Below are positions 10,822-21,698 of a stretch of 64,000 nt of DNA, piece after piece. The position numbers were made by a program, and so were the translations under genes. The notes beneath the pieces were generated by a model. It did no database searches and was not told the DNA's origin. It worked only from the letters and a program-made list of their open reading frames with translations. This DNA comes from Budorcas taxicolor (lineage: Eukaryota > Chordata > Mammalia > Artiodactyla > Bovidae), in assembly GCF_023091745.1 (NCBI RefSeq), contig NW_026292661.1:868001-932000 (forward strand), written 5' to 3'. How positions within the stretch are numbered: position 1 is the first letter of the stretch; every line of letters starts with the position of its first letter.

Positions 10822-13800
10822 ATGGATCTCGGGGTGCTTCTGAGTCTCCCCAGGGGAGTCAGGCCTCGTCTCGAGTGGGGGCATGCACGTGCGCTTTCCT
10901 CCCGAGCTGCAGCAGTAGTGTCACGCTTCCTGTCACGTGGATCAAGGGATCTGTGGCTTTCCCTCGAGGCTGTCCCTCGAGGCTTTCCCACGAGGCTTTC
11001 CCACAGGGCTGTGCCACGTGCCACCTTGGTGTGAGTCGATCCTCGGCGTGAAAGACGAGCCGGTGAAGGGAAAAGAGGTTCCTCTGGAATGGACTGAGAC
11101 ATCTGGGGGACTCTTGGAATGGTGGCACGACCCTGGAGTTCCTCTCGCCGTTCCTGTTGAGAGGGTCTCCTCTTGAGATGCGACGGGAACGCCGGGAACT
11201 CTTTCCCGACGAAGCACGGAAAGGATCCCTCATCTCGAGCTACGAGGCGGAAACGGGGCTCCTCTGGATGTGGGCGGGACCCTCGTGATTCCTCTCGAGT
11301 GGAGACGGCTAGGTCGGGGAACTTCTTGATTTGCACCAAGGGTGTGAAGACCCTTTCGAAGTTCCAGAGGGGAGGTGTGATCAGCCTCGAGATGCCTCAG
11401 TGGAAATGGGCCTCATCTCGCCTGGAGAGGAGAACCTCCTGGATTTTCTCGAGTTGCGGCAGGTCTTCTCGAGTTACGACGGGGACCACAGGGACCGCTC
11501 TGGTGGCCTCAGGAAAGGCCGGTCCCCATGCGAGTTGCTAGCGGCCCTCTCCGGATACCTCTCCCGTCCATGCCGGGGCCTAAGATCTTGTGGGGAGTCG
11601 GAGCCGGAAACTGAGGATTCCTCTCCAGTTTTGCCATGGATCTTGGGGTGCTTCTGAGTCTCCCCAGGGGAGTCAGGCCTCGTCTCGAGTGGGGGCATGC
11701 ACGTGCGCTTTCCTCCCGAGCTGAAGCAGTAGTGTCACGCTTCCTGTCACGTGGATCAAGGGATCTGTGGCTTTCCCTCGAGGCTGTCCTCGAGGCTTTC
11801 CCACAGGGCTGTGACACGTGCCACCTTGGTGTGAGTCGATCCTCGGCGTGAAAGACGAGCCGGTGAAGGGAAAAGAGGTTCCTCTGGAATGGACTGAGAC
11901 ATCTGGGGGACTCTTGGAATGGTGGCACGACCCTGGAGTTGCTCTCGCCGTTCCTGTTCAGAGGGCCTCCTCTTGAGATGCGATGGGAACGCCGGGTACT
12001 CTTTCCCGTCGAAGCAGGGAAAGGATCCCTCATCTCGAGCTACGAGGCGGAAACGGGGCTCCTCTGGATGTGGGCGGGACCCTCGTGATTCCTGTCGAGT
12101 GGAGACGGCTAGGTCGGGGAACTTCTTGATTTGCACCAAGGGTGTGAAGGACCCTTTCGAAGTTCCAGAGGTGAGGTGTGATCAGCCTCGAGACGCCTCA
12201 GCGGAAATGGGCCTCATCTCGCCTGGAGGGAAACCCTCCTGGATTTTCTCGAGTTGCGGCAGGTCTTCTCGAGTTACGACGGGGACCTCAGGGACCCGCT
12301 CTGGTGGCCTCAGGAAAGGCCAGTCCCCATGTGAGTTGCTAGGGGACCTCTCGGGATTCCTCTCCCGTCCATGCCGGGGCCTCAGTCCTTGTGTGGAGTC
12401 GGGGCCGGAACCTGAGGATTGCTCTCCAGTGTTGCCATGGATCTTGGGGTGCTTCTGAGTCTCCCCAGGGGAGTCAGGCCTCGTCTCGAGTGGGGGCATG
12501 CACGTGCGCTTTCCTCCCGAGCTGCAGCAGTAGTGTCACGCTTCCTGTCACGTGGATCAAGGGATCTGTGGCTTTCCCTCGAGGCTGTCCCTCGAGGCTT
12601 TCCCACGAGGCTTTCCCACAGGGCTGTGCCACGGGCCACCTTGGTGTGAGTCGATCCTCGGCGTGAAAGACGAGCCGGTGAAGGGAAAAGAGGTTCCTCT
12701 GGAATGGACTGAGACATCTGGGGGACTCTTGGAATGGTGGCACGACCCTGGAGTTCCTCTCGCCGTTCCTGTTGAGAGGGCCTCCTCTTGAGATGCGACG
12801 GGAACGCCGGGAATTCTTTCCCGACGAAGCAGGGAAAGGATCCCTCATCTCGAGCTACGAGGCGGAAACGGGGCTCCTCTGGATGTGGGCGGGACCTTCG
12901 TGATTCCTCTCGAGTGGAGACGGGTATGTCGGGCAACTTCTTGATTTGCACCAAGGGTCTGAAGGACCCTTTCGAAGTTCCAGAGATGAGGTGTGATCAG
13001 CCTCGAGACGCATCAGCGGAAATGGGCCTCATCTCGCCTGGAGGGGAGAACCTCCTGGATTTTCTCGAGTGGCAGCAGGTCTTCTCGAGTTACGACGGGG
13101 ACCTCAGGGACCCGCTCTTGTGGCCTCAGGCAGGGCCAGTCCACATGCGATTTCTAGGTGCCCTCTCGGGATACCTCTCCCTTCTATGTCGGGGCCTAAG
13201 ACCTTGTGTGGAGTCGGGGCCGGAACTTGAGGATTCCTCTCCAGTGTTGCCATGGATCTAGGGGTGCTACTGAGTCTCCCCAGGGGAGTCAGGCCTCGTC
13301 TCGAGTGGGGGCATGCACGTGCGCTTTCTTCCCGAGCTTCAGCAGTAGTGTCACGCTTCCTGTCATGTGGATCAAGGGATCGGTGGTTTTCCCTCGAGGC
13401 TTTCCCACGAGGCTTTCCCACAGGGCTGTGCCACGTGCCACCTTGGTGTGAGTCGATCCTCGGCGTGAAAGTCGAACCGGTGAAGGGAAAAGAGGTTCCT
13501 CTGGAATGGACTGAGACATCTGGGGGACTCTTGGAATGGTGGCACGACCCTGGAGTTCCTCTCGCCGTTCCTGTTGAGAGGGCCTCCTCTTGAGATGCGA
13601 CGGGCACGCCGGGAACTCTTTCCCGAAGAAGCAGGGAAAGGATCCCTCATCTCGAGCTACGAGGCGGAAACGGGGCTCCTCTGGATGTGGGCGGGACCCT
13701 CGTGATTCGTCTCGAGTGGAAACGGGTATGTCAGGGAACTTCTTGATTTGCACCAAGGGTGTGAAGGACCCTTTCAAAGTTCCAGAGGTGAGGTGTGATC

Positions 13801-14054
13801 AGCCTCGAGACGCCTCAGCGGAAATGGGCCTCATCTCGCCTGGAGGGGAGAACCTCCTGGATTTTCTCTAGTTGCGGCAGGTCTTCTCGAGTTACGACGG
13901 GGACCTCAGGGACCCGCTCTGGTGGCCTCAGGAAAGGCCGGTCCCCATGCGAGTTGCTAGGGGACCTCTCGGGATTCCTCTCCCGTCCATGCCGGGGCCT
14001 CAGTCCTTGTGTGGAGTCGGGGCCGGAACCTGAGGATTCCTCTCCAGTGTTGCC
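10822..14054. repeat. Q-R-Q-S tetramer, copy 1 (3,233 bp)
   Basis: The monomers at 10822 (Q, 814 bp), 11636 (R, 801), 12437 (Q, 815) and 13252 (S, 803) form a four-part unit that is repeated immediately afterwards. R is recognised by gctgaagcagtag, gctgtcctcgag and gtgacacgtgcc. S is recognised by gcttcagcagtag, gatcggtgg and the CTA in gatctaggggtg. A one-base loss near 11348 (tgtgaagaccc) is also present in the distant copy near 32322 but not in the next copy. Confidence 0.75.
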
Positions 14055-14870
14055 ATGGATCTTGGGGTGCTTCTGAGTCTCCCCAGGGGAGTCAGGCCTC
14101 GTCTCGAGTGGGGGCATGCACGTGCGTTTTCCTCCCGAGCTGCAGCAGTAGTGTCACGCTTCCTGTCACGTGGATCAAGGGATCTGTGGCTTTCCCTCGA
14201 GGCTGTCCCTCGAGGCTTTCCCACGAGGCTTTCCCACAGGGCTGTGCCACGTGCCACCTTGGTGTGAGTCGATCCTCGGCGTGAAAGACGAGCCGGTGAA
14301 GGGAAAAGAGGTTCCTCTGGAATGGACTGAGACATCTGGGGGACTCTTGGAATGGTGGCACGACCCTGGAGTTCCTCTCGCCGTTCCTGTTGAGAGGGTC
14401 TCCTCTTGAGATGCGACGGGAACGCCGGGAACTCTTTCCCGACGAAGCACGGAAAGGATCCCTCATCTCGAGCTACGAGGCGGAAACGGGGCTCCTCTGG
14501 ATGTGGGCGGGACCCTCGTGATTCCTCTCGAGTGGAAACGGGTATGTCAGGGAACTTCTTGATTTGCACCAAGGGTGTGAAGGACCCTTTCAAAGTTCCA
14601 GAGGTGAGGTGTGATCAGCCTCCAGACGCCTCAGCGGAAATGGGCCTCATCTCGCCTGGAGGGGAGAACCTCCTGGATTTTCTCGAGTTGCGGCAGGTCT
14701 TCTCGAGTTACGACGGGGACCTCAGGGACCCGCTCTGGTGGCCTCAGGAAAGGCCGGTCCCCATGCGAGTTGCTAGCGGCCCTCTCCGGATACCTCTCCC
14801 GTCCATGCCGGGGCCTAAGACCTTGTGGGGAGTCGGAGCCGGAAACTGAGGATTTCTCTCCAGTGTTGCC
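14055..14870. repeat. Representative long-class monomer (816 bp, type Q)
   Basis: This is a reference copy of the long class. It differs from the short class mainly by one extra 13-bp unit (gctgtccctcgag) in the slippage tract about 130 bp after the phase point. It also carries cacgtggatc and ggctttccc where the short type P copies read catgtggatc and ggttttccc. CACGTG hexamers lie at 14119-14124, 14167-14172 and 14248-14253. The 816-bp length equals the unit length known for sheep satellite I; that comparison is from family knowledge and was not aligned here. Confidence 0.8.
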
Positions 14871-17289
14871 ATGGATCTTGGGGTGCTTCTGAGTCTCCCC
14901 AGGGGAGTCAGGCCTCGTCTCGAGTGGGGGCATGCACGTGCGCTTTCCTCCCGAGCTGAAGCAGTAGTGTCACGCTTCCTGTCACGTGGATCAAGGGATC
15001 TGTGGCTTTCCCTCGTGGCTGTCCTCGAGGCTTTCCCACAGGGCTGTGACACGTGCCACCTTGGTGTGAGTCGATCCTCGGCGTGAAAGACGAGCCGGTG
15101 AAGGGAAAAGAGGTTCCTCTGGAATGGACTGAGACATCTGGGGGACTCTTGGAATGGTGGCACGACCCTGGAGTTGCTCTCGCCGTTCCTGTTCAGAGGG
15201 CCTCCTCTTGAGATGCGATGGGAACGCCGGGTACTCTTTCCCGTCGAAGCAGGGAAAGGATCCCTCATCTCGAGCTACGAGGCGGAAACGGGGCTCCTCT
15301 GGATGTGGGCGGGACCCTCGTGATTCCTGTCGAGTGGAGACGGCTAGGTCGGGGAACTTCTTGATTTGCACCAAGGGTGTGAAGGACCCTTTCGAAGTTC
15401 CAGAGGTGAGGTGTGATCAGCCTCGAGACGCCTCAGCGGAAATGGGCCTCATCTCGCCTGGAGGGAAACCCTCCTGGATTTTCTCGAGTTGCGGCAGGTC
15501 TTCTCGAGTTACGACGGGGACCTCAGGGACCCGCTCTGGTGGCCTCAGGAAAGGCCAGTCCCCATGTGAGTTGCTAGGGGACCTCTCGGGATTCCTCTCC
15601 CGTCAATGCCGGGGCCTCAGTCCTTGTGTGGAGTCGGGGCCGGAACCTGATGATTCCTCGCCAGTGTTGCCATGGATCTTGGGGTGCTTCTGAGTCTCCC
15701 CAGGGGAGTCAGGCCTCGTCTCGAGTGGGGGCATGCACGTGCGCTTTCCTCCCAAGCTGCAGCAGTAGTGTCACGCTTCCTGTCACGTGGATCAAGGGAT
15801 CTGTGGCTTTCCCTCGAGGCTGTCCCTCGAGGCTTTCCCACGAGGCTTTCCCACAGGGCTGTGCCACGTGCCACCTTGGTGTGAGTCGATCCTCGGCGTG
15901 AAAGACGAGCCGGTGAAGGGAAAAGAGGTTCCTCTGGAATGGACTGAGACATCTGGGGGACTCTTGGAATGGTGGCACGACCCTGGAGTTCCTCTCGCCG
16001 TTCCTGTTGAGAGGGCCTCCTCTTGAGATGCGACGGGAACGCTGGGAATTCTTTCCCGACGAAGCAGGGAAAGGATCCCTCATCTCGAGCTACGAGGCGG
16101 AAACGGGGCTCCTCTGGATGTGGGCGGGACCTTCGTGATTCCTCTCGAGTGGAGACGGGTATGTCGGGCAACTTCTTGATTTGCACCAAGGGTCTGAAGG
16201 ACCCTTTCGAAGTTCCAGAGATGAGGTGTGATCAGCCTCGAGACGCCTCAGCGGAAATGGGCCTCATCTCGCCTGGAGGGGAGAACCTCCTGGATTTTCT
16301 CGAGTGGCAGCAGGTCTTCTCGAGTTACGACGGGGACCTCAGGGACCCGCTCTTGTGGCCTCAGGCAGGGCCAGTCCACATGCGATTTCTAGGTGCCCTC
16401 TCGGGATACCTCTCCCTTCTATGTCGGGGCCTAAGACCTTGTGTGGAGTCGGGGCCGGAACTTGAGGATTCCTCTCCAGTGTTGCCATGGATCTAGGGGT
16501 GCTACTGAGTCTCCCCAGGGGAGTCAGGCCTCGTCTCGAGTGGGGGCATGCACGTGCGCTTTCTTCCCGAGCTTCAGCAGTAGTGTCACGCTTCCTGTCA
16601 TGTGGATCAAGGGATCGGTGGTTTTCCCTCGAGGCTTTCCCACGAGGCTTTCCCACAGGGCTGTGCCACGTGCCACCTTGGTGTGAGTCGATCCTCGGCG
16701 TGAAAGTCGAGCCGGTGAAGGGAAAAGAGGTTCCTCTGGAATGGACTGAGACATCTGGGGGACTCTTGGAATGGTGGCACGACCCTGGAGTTCCTCTCGC
16801 CGTTCCTGTTGAGAGGGCCTCCTCTTGAGATGCGACGGGCACGCCGGGAACTCTTTCCCGAAGAAGCAGGGAAAGGATCCCTCATCTCGAGCTACGAGGC
16901 GGAAACGGGGCTCCTCTGGATGTGGGCGGGACCCTCGTGATTCGTCTCGAGTGGAAACGGGTATGTCAGGGAACTTCTTGATTTGCACCAAGGGTGTGAA
17001 GGACCCTTTCAAAGTTCCAGAGGTGAGGTGTGATCAGCCTCGAGACGCCTCAGCGGAAATGGGCCTCATCTCGCCTGGAGGTGAGAACCTCCTGGATTTT
17101 CTCGAGTTGCGGCAGGTCTTCTCGAGTTACGACGGGGACCTCAGGGACCCGCTCTGGTGGCCTCAGGAAAGGCCGGTCCCCATGCGAGTTGCTAGGGGAC
17201 CTCTCGGGATTCCTCTCCCGTCCATGCCGGGGCCTCAGTCCTTGTGTGGAGTCGGGGCCGGAAAATGAGGATTCCTCTCCAGTGTTGCC
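14055..17289. repeat. Q-R-Q-S tetramer, copy 2 (3,235 bp)
   Basis: This is a tandem repeat of the preceding tetramer: 14055 (Q, 816), 14871 (R, 801), 15672 (Q, 815) and 16487 (S, 803). It shares with copy 1 the odd variants gatctaggggtgctactg in S and gggtactctttcccgtcg in R. Differences are scattered single bases, for example gatgattcctcgccag near 15650 against gaggattgctctccag in copy 1. Confidence 0.75.
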
Positions 17290-19711
17290 ATGGATCTTGG
17301 GGTGCTTCTGAGTCTCCACAGGGGAGTCAGCCCTCGTCTCGAGTGGGGGCATGCACGTGCGCTTTCCTCCCGAGCTGCAGCAGTAGTGTCACGCTTCCTG
17401 TCAAGTGGATCAAGGGATCTGTGGCTTTCCCTCGAGGCTTTCCCACGAGGCTTTCCCACAGGGCTGTGCCACGTGCCACCTTGGTGTGAGTCGATCCTCG
17501 GCGTGAAAGACGAGCCGGTAAAGGGAAAAAAGGTTCCTCTGGAAAGGACTGAGATATCTGGGGGACTCTAGGAATGGTGGCACGACCCTGGAGTTCCTCT
17601 CGCCGTTCCTGTTGAGAGGGCCTCCTCTTGAGATGCGACGGGAACGCCTGGAACTCCTGCTCGACGAACCAGGAAAAGGATCCCTCATCTCGAGATACGG
17701 GGCGGAAACGGGGCTCCTCTGGATGTGGGCGGGACCCTCGTGTTTCCTCTCGAGTAGAGACGGGTATGTCGGGCAACTTCTTGATTTGCACCAAGGGTGT
17801 GAAGGACCCTTTCGAAGTTCCAGAGGTGAGGTGAGATCAGACTCGAGACGCCTCAGCGGAAATGGGCCTCATCTCGCCTGGAGGGGAGCACCTCCTGGAT
17901 TTTCTCGAGTTGCGGCAAGTCTTCTCGGGTTACGACGGGTACCAGAGGGACCCGCTCTGGTGGTCTCAGGAAAGGCCAGTCCCCATGCGAGTTGCTAGGG
18001 GACCTCTAGGGATTCCTCTCCCGTCCATGCCGGGGCCTAAGACCTTGTGTGGAGTCGGGGCCGGAACCTTAGGATTCCTCTCCAGTGTTGCCATGGATCT
18101 TGGGGTGCTTCTGAGTCTCCCCAGGGGAGTCAGGCCTCATCTCGAGTGGGGGCATGCACGTGCGCCTTCCTCCCGAGCTGCAGCAGTAGTGTCACGCTTC
18201 CTGTCACATGGTTCAAGGGATTTGTCGCTTTCCCTCGAGGCTTTCCCACGAGGCTTTCCCACAGGGCTGTGCCACGTGCCACCTTGGTGTGAGTCGATCC
18301 TCGGCGTGAAAGACGAGCCGGTGAAGGGAAAAGAGATTCCTCTCTAATGGACTGAGGCATCTGGGGTACTCTTGGAATGATGGCACGACCGTGGAGTTCC
18401 TCTCGCCGTTCCTGTTGAGAGGGCCTCCTCTTGAGATGCGACGGGCACGCCGGGAACTCTTGCCCGAAGAAGCAGGGAAAGGATCCCTCATCTCGAGATA
18501 CGGGGCGGAAACGGGGCTCCTCTGGATGTGGGCGGGACCCTCGTGTGTCCTCTCGAGTGGAGACGGGTATGTCGGGCAACTTCTTGATTTGCACCAAGGG
18601 TGTGAAGGACCCTTTCGAAGTTCCAGAGGTGAGGTGTGATCAGCCTCGAGATGCCCCAGCGGAAATGGGCCTCATCTCGCCTCGAGGGGACAACCTCCTG
18701 GATTTTCTCGAGTTGCGGCAGGTCTTCTTGAGTTACGACGCGGACCTCAGGGACCCGCTCTTGTGGCCTCAGGAAAGGCCAGTCCCCATGCGAGTTGCTA
18801 GGGGCCCTCTCGGGATTCCTCTCCCGTCCATGCTGGGGCCTAAGACCTTGTGTGGAGTCGGGGCCGGAACGTGAGGATTCCTCTCCAGTGTTGCCATGGA
18901 TCTTGGGGTGCTTCTGAGTCTCCCCAGGGGAGTCAGGCCTCGTCTCGAGTGGGGGCATGCACGTGCGCTTTCCTCCCGAGCTGCAGCAGTAGTGTCACGC
19001 TTCCTGTCACGTGGTTCAAGGGATCTGTGGCTTTCACTCGAGGCTGTCCCTCGAGGCTTTCCCACGAGGCTTTCCCACAGGGCTGTGCCACGTGCCACCT
19101 TGGTGTGAGTCGATCCTCGGCGTGAAAGACGAGCCGGTGAAGGGAAAAGAGATTCCTCTGGAATGGACTGAGACATCTGGGGGACTCTTGGAATGGTGGC
19201 ACGACCCTGGAGTTCCTCTCGCCGTTCCTGTTGAGAGGGCCTCCTCTTGAGATGCGACGGGAACGCCGGGAACTCTTTCCGGACGAAGCAGGGAAAGGAT
19301 CCCTCATCTCGAGCTACGAGGCGGAACCGGGGCTCCTCTGGATGTGGGCGGGACCCTCGTGTGTCCTCTCGAGTGGAGACGGGTATGTCGGGCAACTTCT
19401 TGATTTGCACCAAGGGTGTGAAGGACCCTTTCTAGGTTCCAGAGATGAGGTGTGATCAGCCTCGAGACGCCTCAGCGGAAATGGGCCTCATCTCGCCTAG
19501 AGGGGAGAACCTCCTGGATTTTCTCGAGTTGCGGCAGGTCTTCTCGAGTTACGACGGGGACCTCAGGGACCCGCTCTGGTGGCCTCAGGCAAGGGCAATC
19601 CCCATGCGAGTTGCTAGGGGCCCTCTCGGTATACCTCTCCCTTCCATGCCGGGGCCTAAGACCTTGTGTGGAGTCGGGGCCGGAACTTGAGGATTCCTCT
19701 GCAGTGTTGCC
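17290..19711. repeat. Mixed monomers linking tetramers to the T doublet
   Basis: Three 803-816 bp monomers start at 17290, 18093 and 18896. The first has a U-like tail (ggaaaggactgagatatctg). The second is V-like with cacatggttcaag and gagattcctctctaatgg. The third is Q-like with cacgtggttc and four 13-bp units. The stretch after 18569 resembles the left edge of the window. No gene or inserted element is seen. Confidence 0.65.
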
Positions 19712-21315
19712 ATGGATCTTGGGGTGCTTCTGAGTCTTCCCAGGGGAGTCAGGCCTCGTCTCGAGTGGGGGCATGCACGTGCGCTTTCCTCCCGAGCTGA
19801 AGCAGAAGTGTCACGCTACCTGTCATGTGATCAAGGGATCTGTGGTTTTCCCTCGAGGCTTTCCCACGAGGCTTTCCCACAGGGCTGTGCCACGTGCCAC
19901 CTTGGTGTGAGTCAATCCTTGGCGTGAAAGACGAGCCGGTGAAGGGAAAAGAGGTTCCTCTGGAATGGACTGAGACATTTGGTGGACTCTTGGAATGGTG
20001 GCACGACCCTGGAGTTCCTCTCGCCGTTCCTGTAGAGAGGGCCTCCTATGGAAATGCGACGGGAACGCCGGGAACTCTTGCCCGATGAAGCAGGGAAAGG
20101 ATCCCTCATCTCGAGCTACGAGGCGGAAACGGGGCTCCTCTGGATGTGGGCGGGACCCTCGTGATTCCTCTCGAGTGGAAACGGGTATGTCGGGGAACTT
20201 CTTGATTTGCACCAAGGGTGTGAAGGACCCTTTCAAAGTTCCAGAGGTGAGGTGTGATCAGCCTCGAGACGCCTCAGCGGAAATGGGCCTCATCTCGCCT
20301 GGAGGGGAGAACCTCCTGGATTTTCTCTAGTTGCGGCAGGTCTTCTCGAGTTACGACGGGGACCTCAGCGACCCGCTCTGGTGGCCTCAGGAAAGGCCAG
20401 TCCCCATGCGAGTTGCTAGCGGCCCTCTCGGGATACCTCTCCCGTCCATGCCGGGGCCTAAGACCTTGTGGGGAGTCGGAGCCGGAAACTGAGGATTCCT
20501 CTCCAGTGTTGCCATGGATCTTGGGGTGCTTCTGAGTCTTCCCAGGGGAGTCAGGCCTCGTCTCGAGTGGGGGCATGCACGTGCGCTTTCCTCCCGAGCT
20601 GAAGCAGAAGTGTCACGCTACCTGTCATGTGATCAAGGGATCTGTGGTTTTCCCTCGAGGCTTTCCCACGAGGCTTTCCCACAGGGCTGTGCCACGTGCC
20701 ACCTTGGTGTGAGTCAATCCTTGGCGTGAAAGACGAGCCGGTGAAGGGAAAAGAGGTTCCTCTGGAATGGACTGAGACATTTGGTGGACTCTTGGAATGG
20801 TGGCACGACCCTGGAGTTCCTCTCGCCGTTCCTGTAGAGAGGGCCTCCTATGGAAATGCGACGGGAACGCCGGGAACTCTTGCCCGATGAAGCAGGGAAA
20901 GGATCCCTCATCTCGAGCTACGAGGCGGAAACGGGGCTCCTCTGGATGTGGGCGGGACCCTCGTGATTCCTCTCGAGTGGAAACGGGTATGTCGGGGAAC
21001 TTCTTGATTTGCACCAAGGGTGTGAAGGACCCTTTCAAAGTTCCAGAGGTGAGGTGTGATCAGCCTCGAGACGCCTCAGCGGAAATGGGCCTCATCTCGC
21101 CTGGAGGGGAGAACCTCCTGGATTTTCTCTAGTTGCGGCAGGTCTTCTCGAGTTACGACGGGGACCTCAGCGACCCGCTCTGGTGGCCTCAGGAAAGGCC
21201 AGTCCCCATGCGAGTTGCTAGCGGCCCTCTCGGGATACCTCTCCCGTCCATGCCGGGGCCTAAGACCTTGTGGGGAGTCGGAGCCGGAAACTGAGGATTC
21301 CTCTCCAGTGTTGCC
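19712..21315. repeat. Recent single-monomer doublet (802 bp x 2, type T)
   Basis: The monomers at 19712 and 20514 share a private one-base loss (tgtcatgtgatcaaggg), gtcacgctacctg, and the combination of a T-type first half with a tail reading ctcagcgacccgctc. I noticed no difference between them. Identity appears to begin after about 19702, since the base before differs (tctgcag versus tctccag), and the second copy ends by about 21338. This points to one unequal exchange of exactly one monomer length. Confidence 0.75.
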
Positions 21316-21698
21316 ATGGATCTTGGGGTGCTTCTGAGTCTCCCCAGGGGAGTCAGGCCTCGTCTCGAGTGGGGGCATGCACGTGCGCTTTCCTCCCGAG
21401 CTGCAGCAGTAGTGTCACGCTTCCTGTCATGTGGAACAAGGGATCTGTGGTTTTCCCTCGAGGCTTTCCCACGAGGCTTTCCCACAGGGCTGTGCCACGT
21501 GCCACCTTGGTGTTAGTCGATCCTCGGCGTGAAAGACGAGCCGGTAAAGGGAAAAAAGGTTCCTCTGGGAAGGACTGAGACATCTGGGGGACTCTAGGAA
21601 TGGTGGCACGACCCTGGAGTTCCTCTCGCCGTTCCTGTTGAGAGGGCCTCCTCTTGAGATGCGACGGGAACGCCGGGAACTCCTGCTCGACGAAGCAG
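21316..21698. repeat. U-type monomer part preceding the pentamer
   Basis: The first part of the monomer at 21316 reads gtggaacaaggg and ggtgttagtcg, as in the U copies at 38246 and 48740. It runs into the first pentamer copy, whose left boundary lies at or just before 21688-21699. Confidence 0.6.

Noticed and set aside
19006..19030. RNA polymerase III B-box-like string (ggttcaaggg) in some monomers
   Set aside because: The usual invariant C near the end of the B box is missing, most monomers read ggatcaaggg instead, and no matching A box or T-run terminator stands at a suitable distance.
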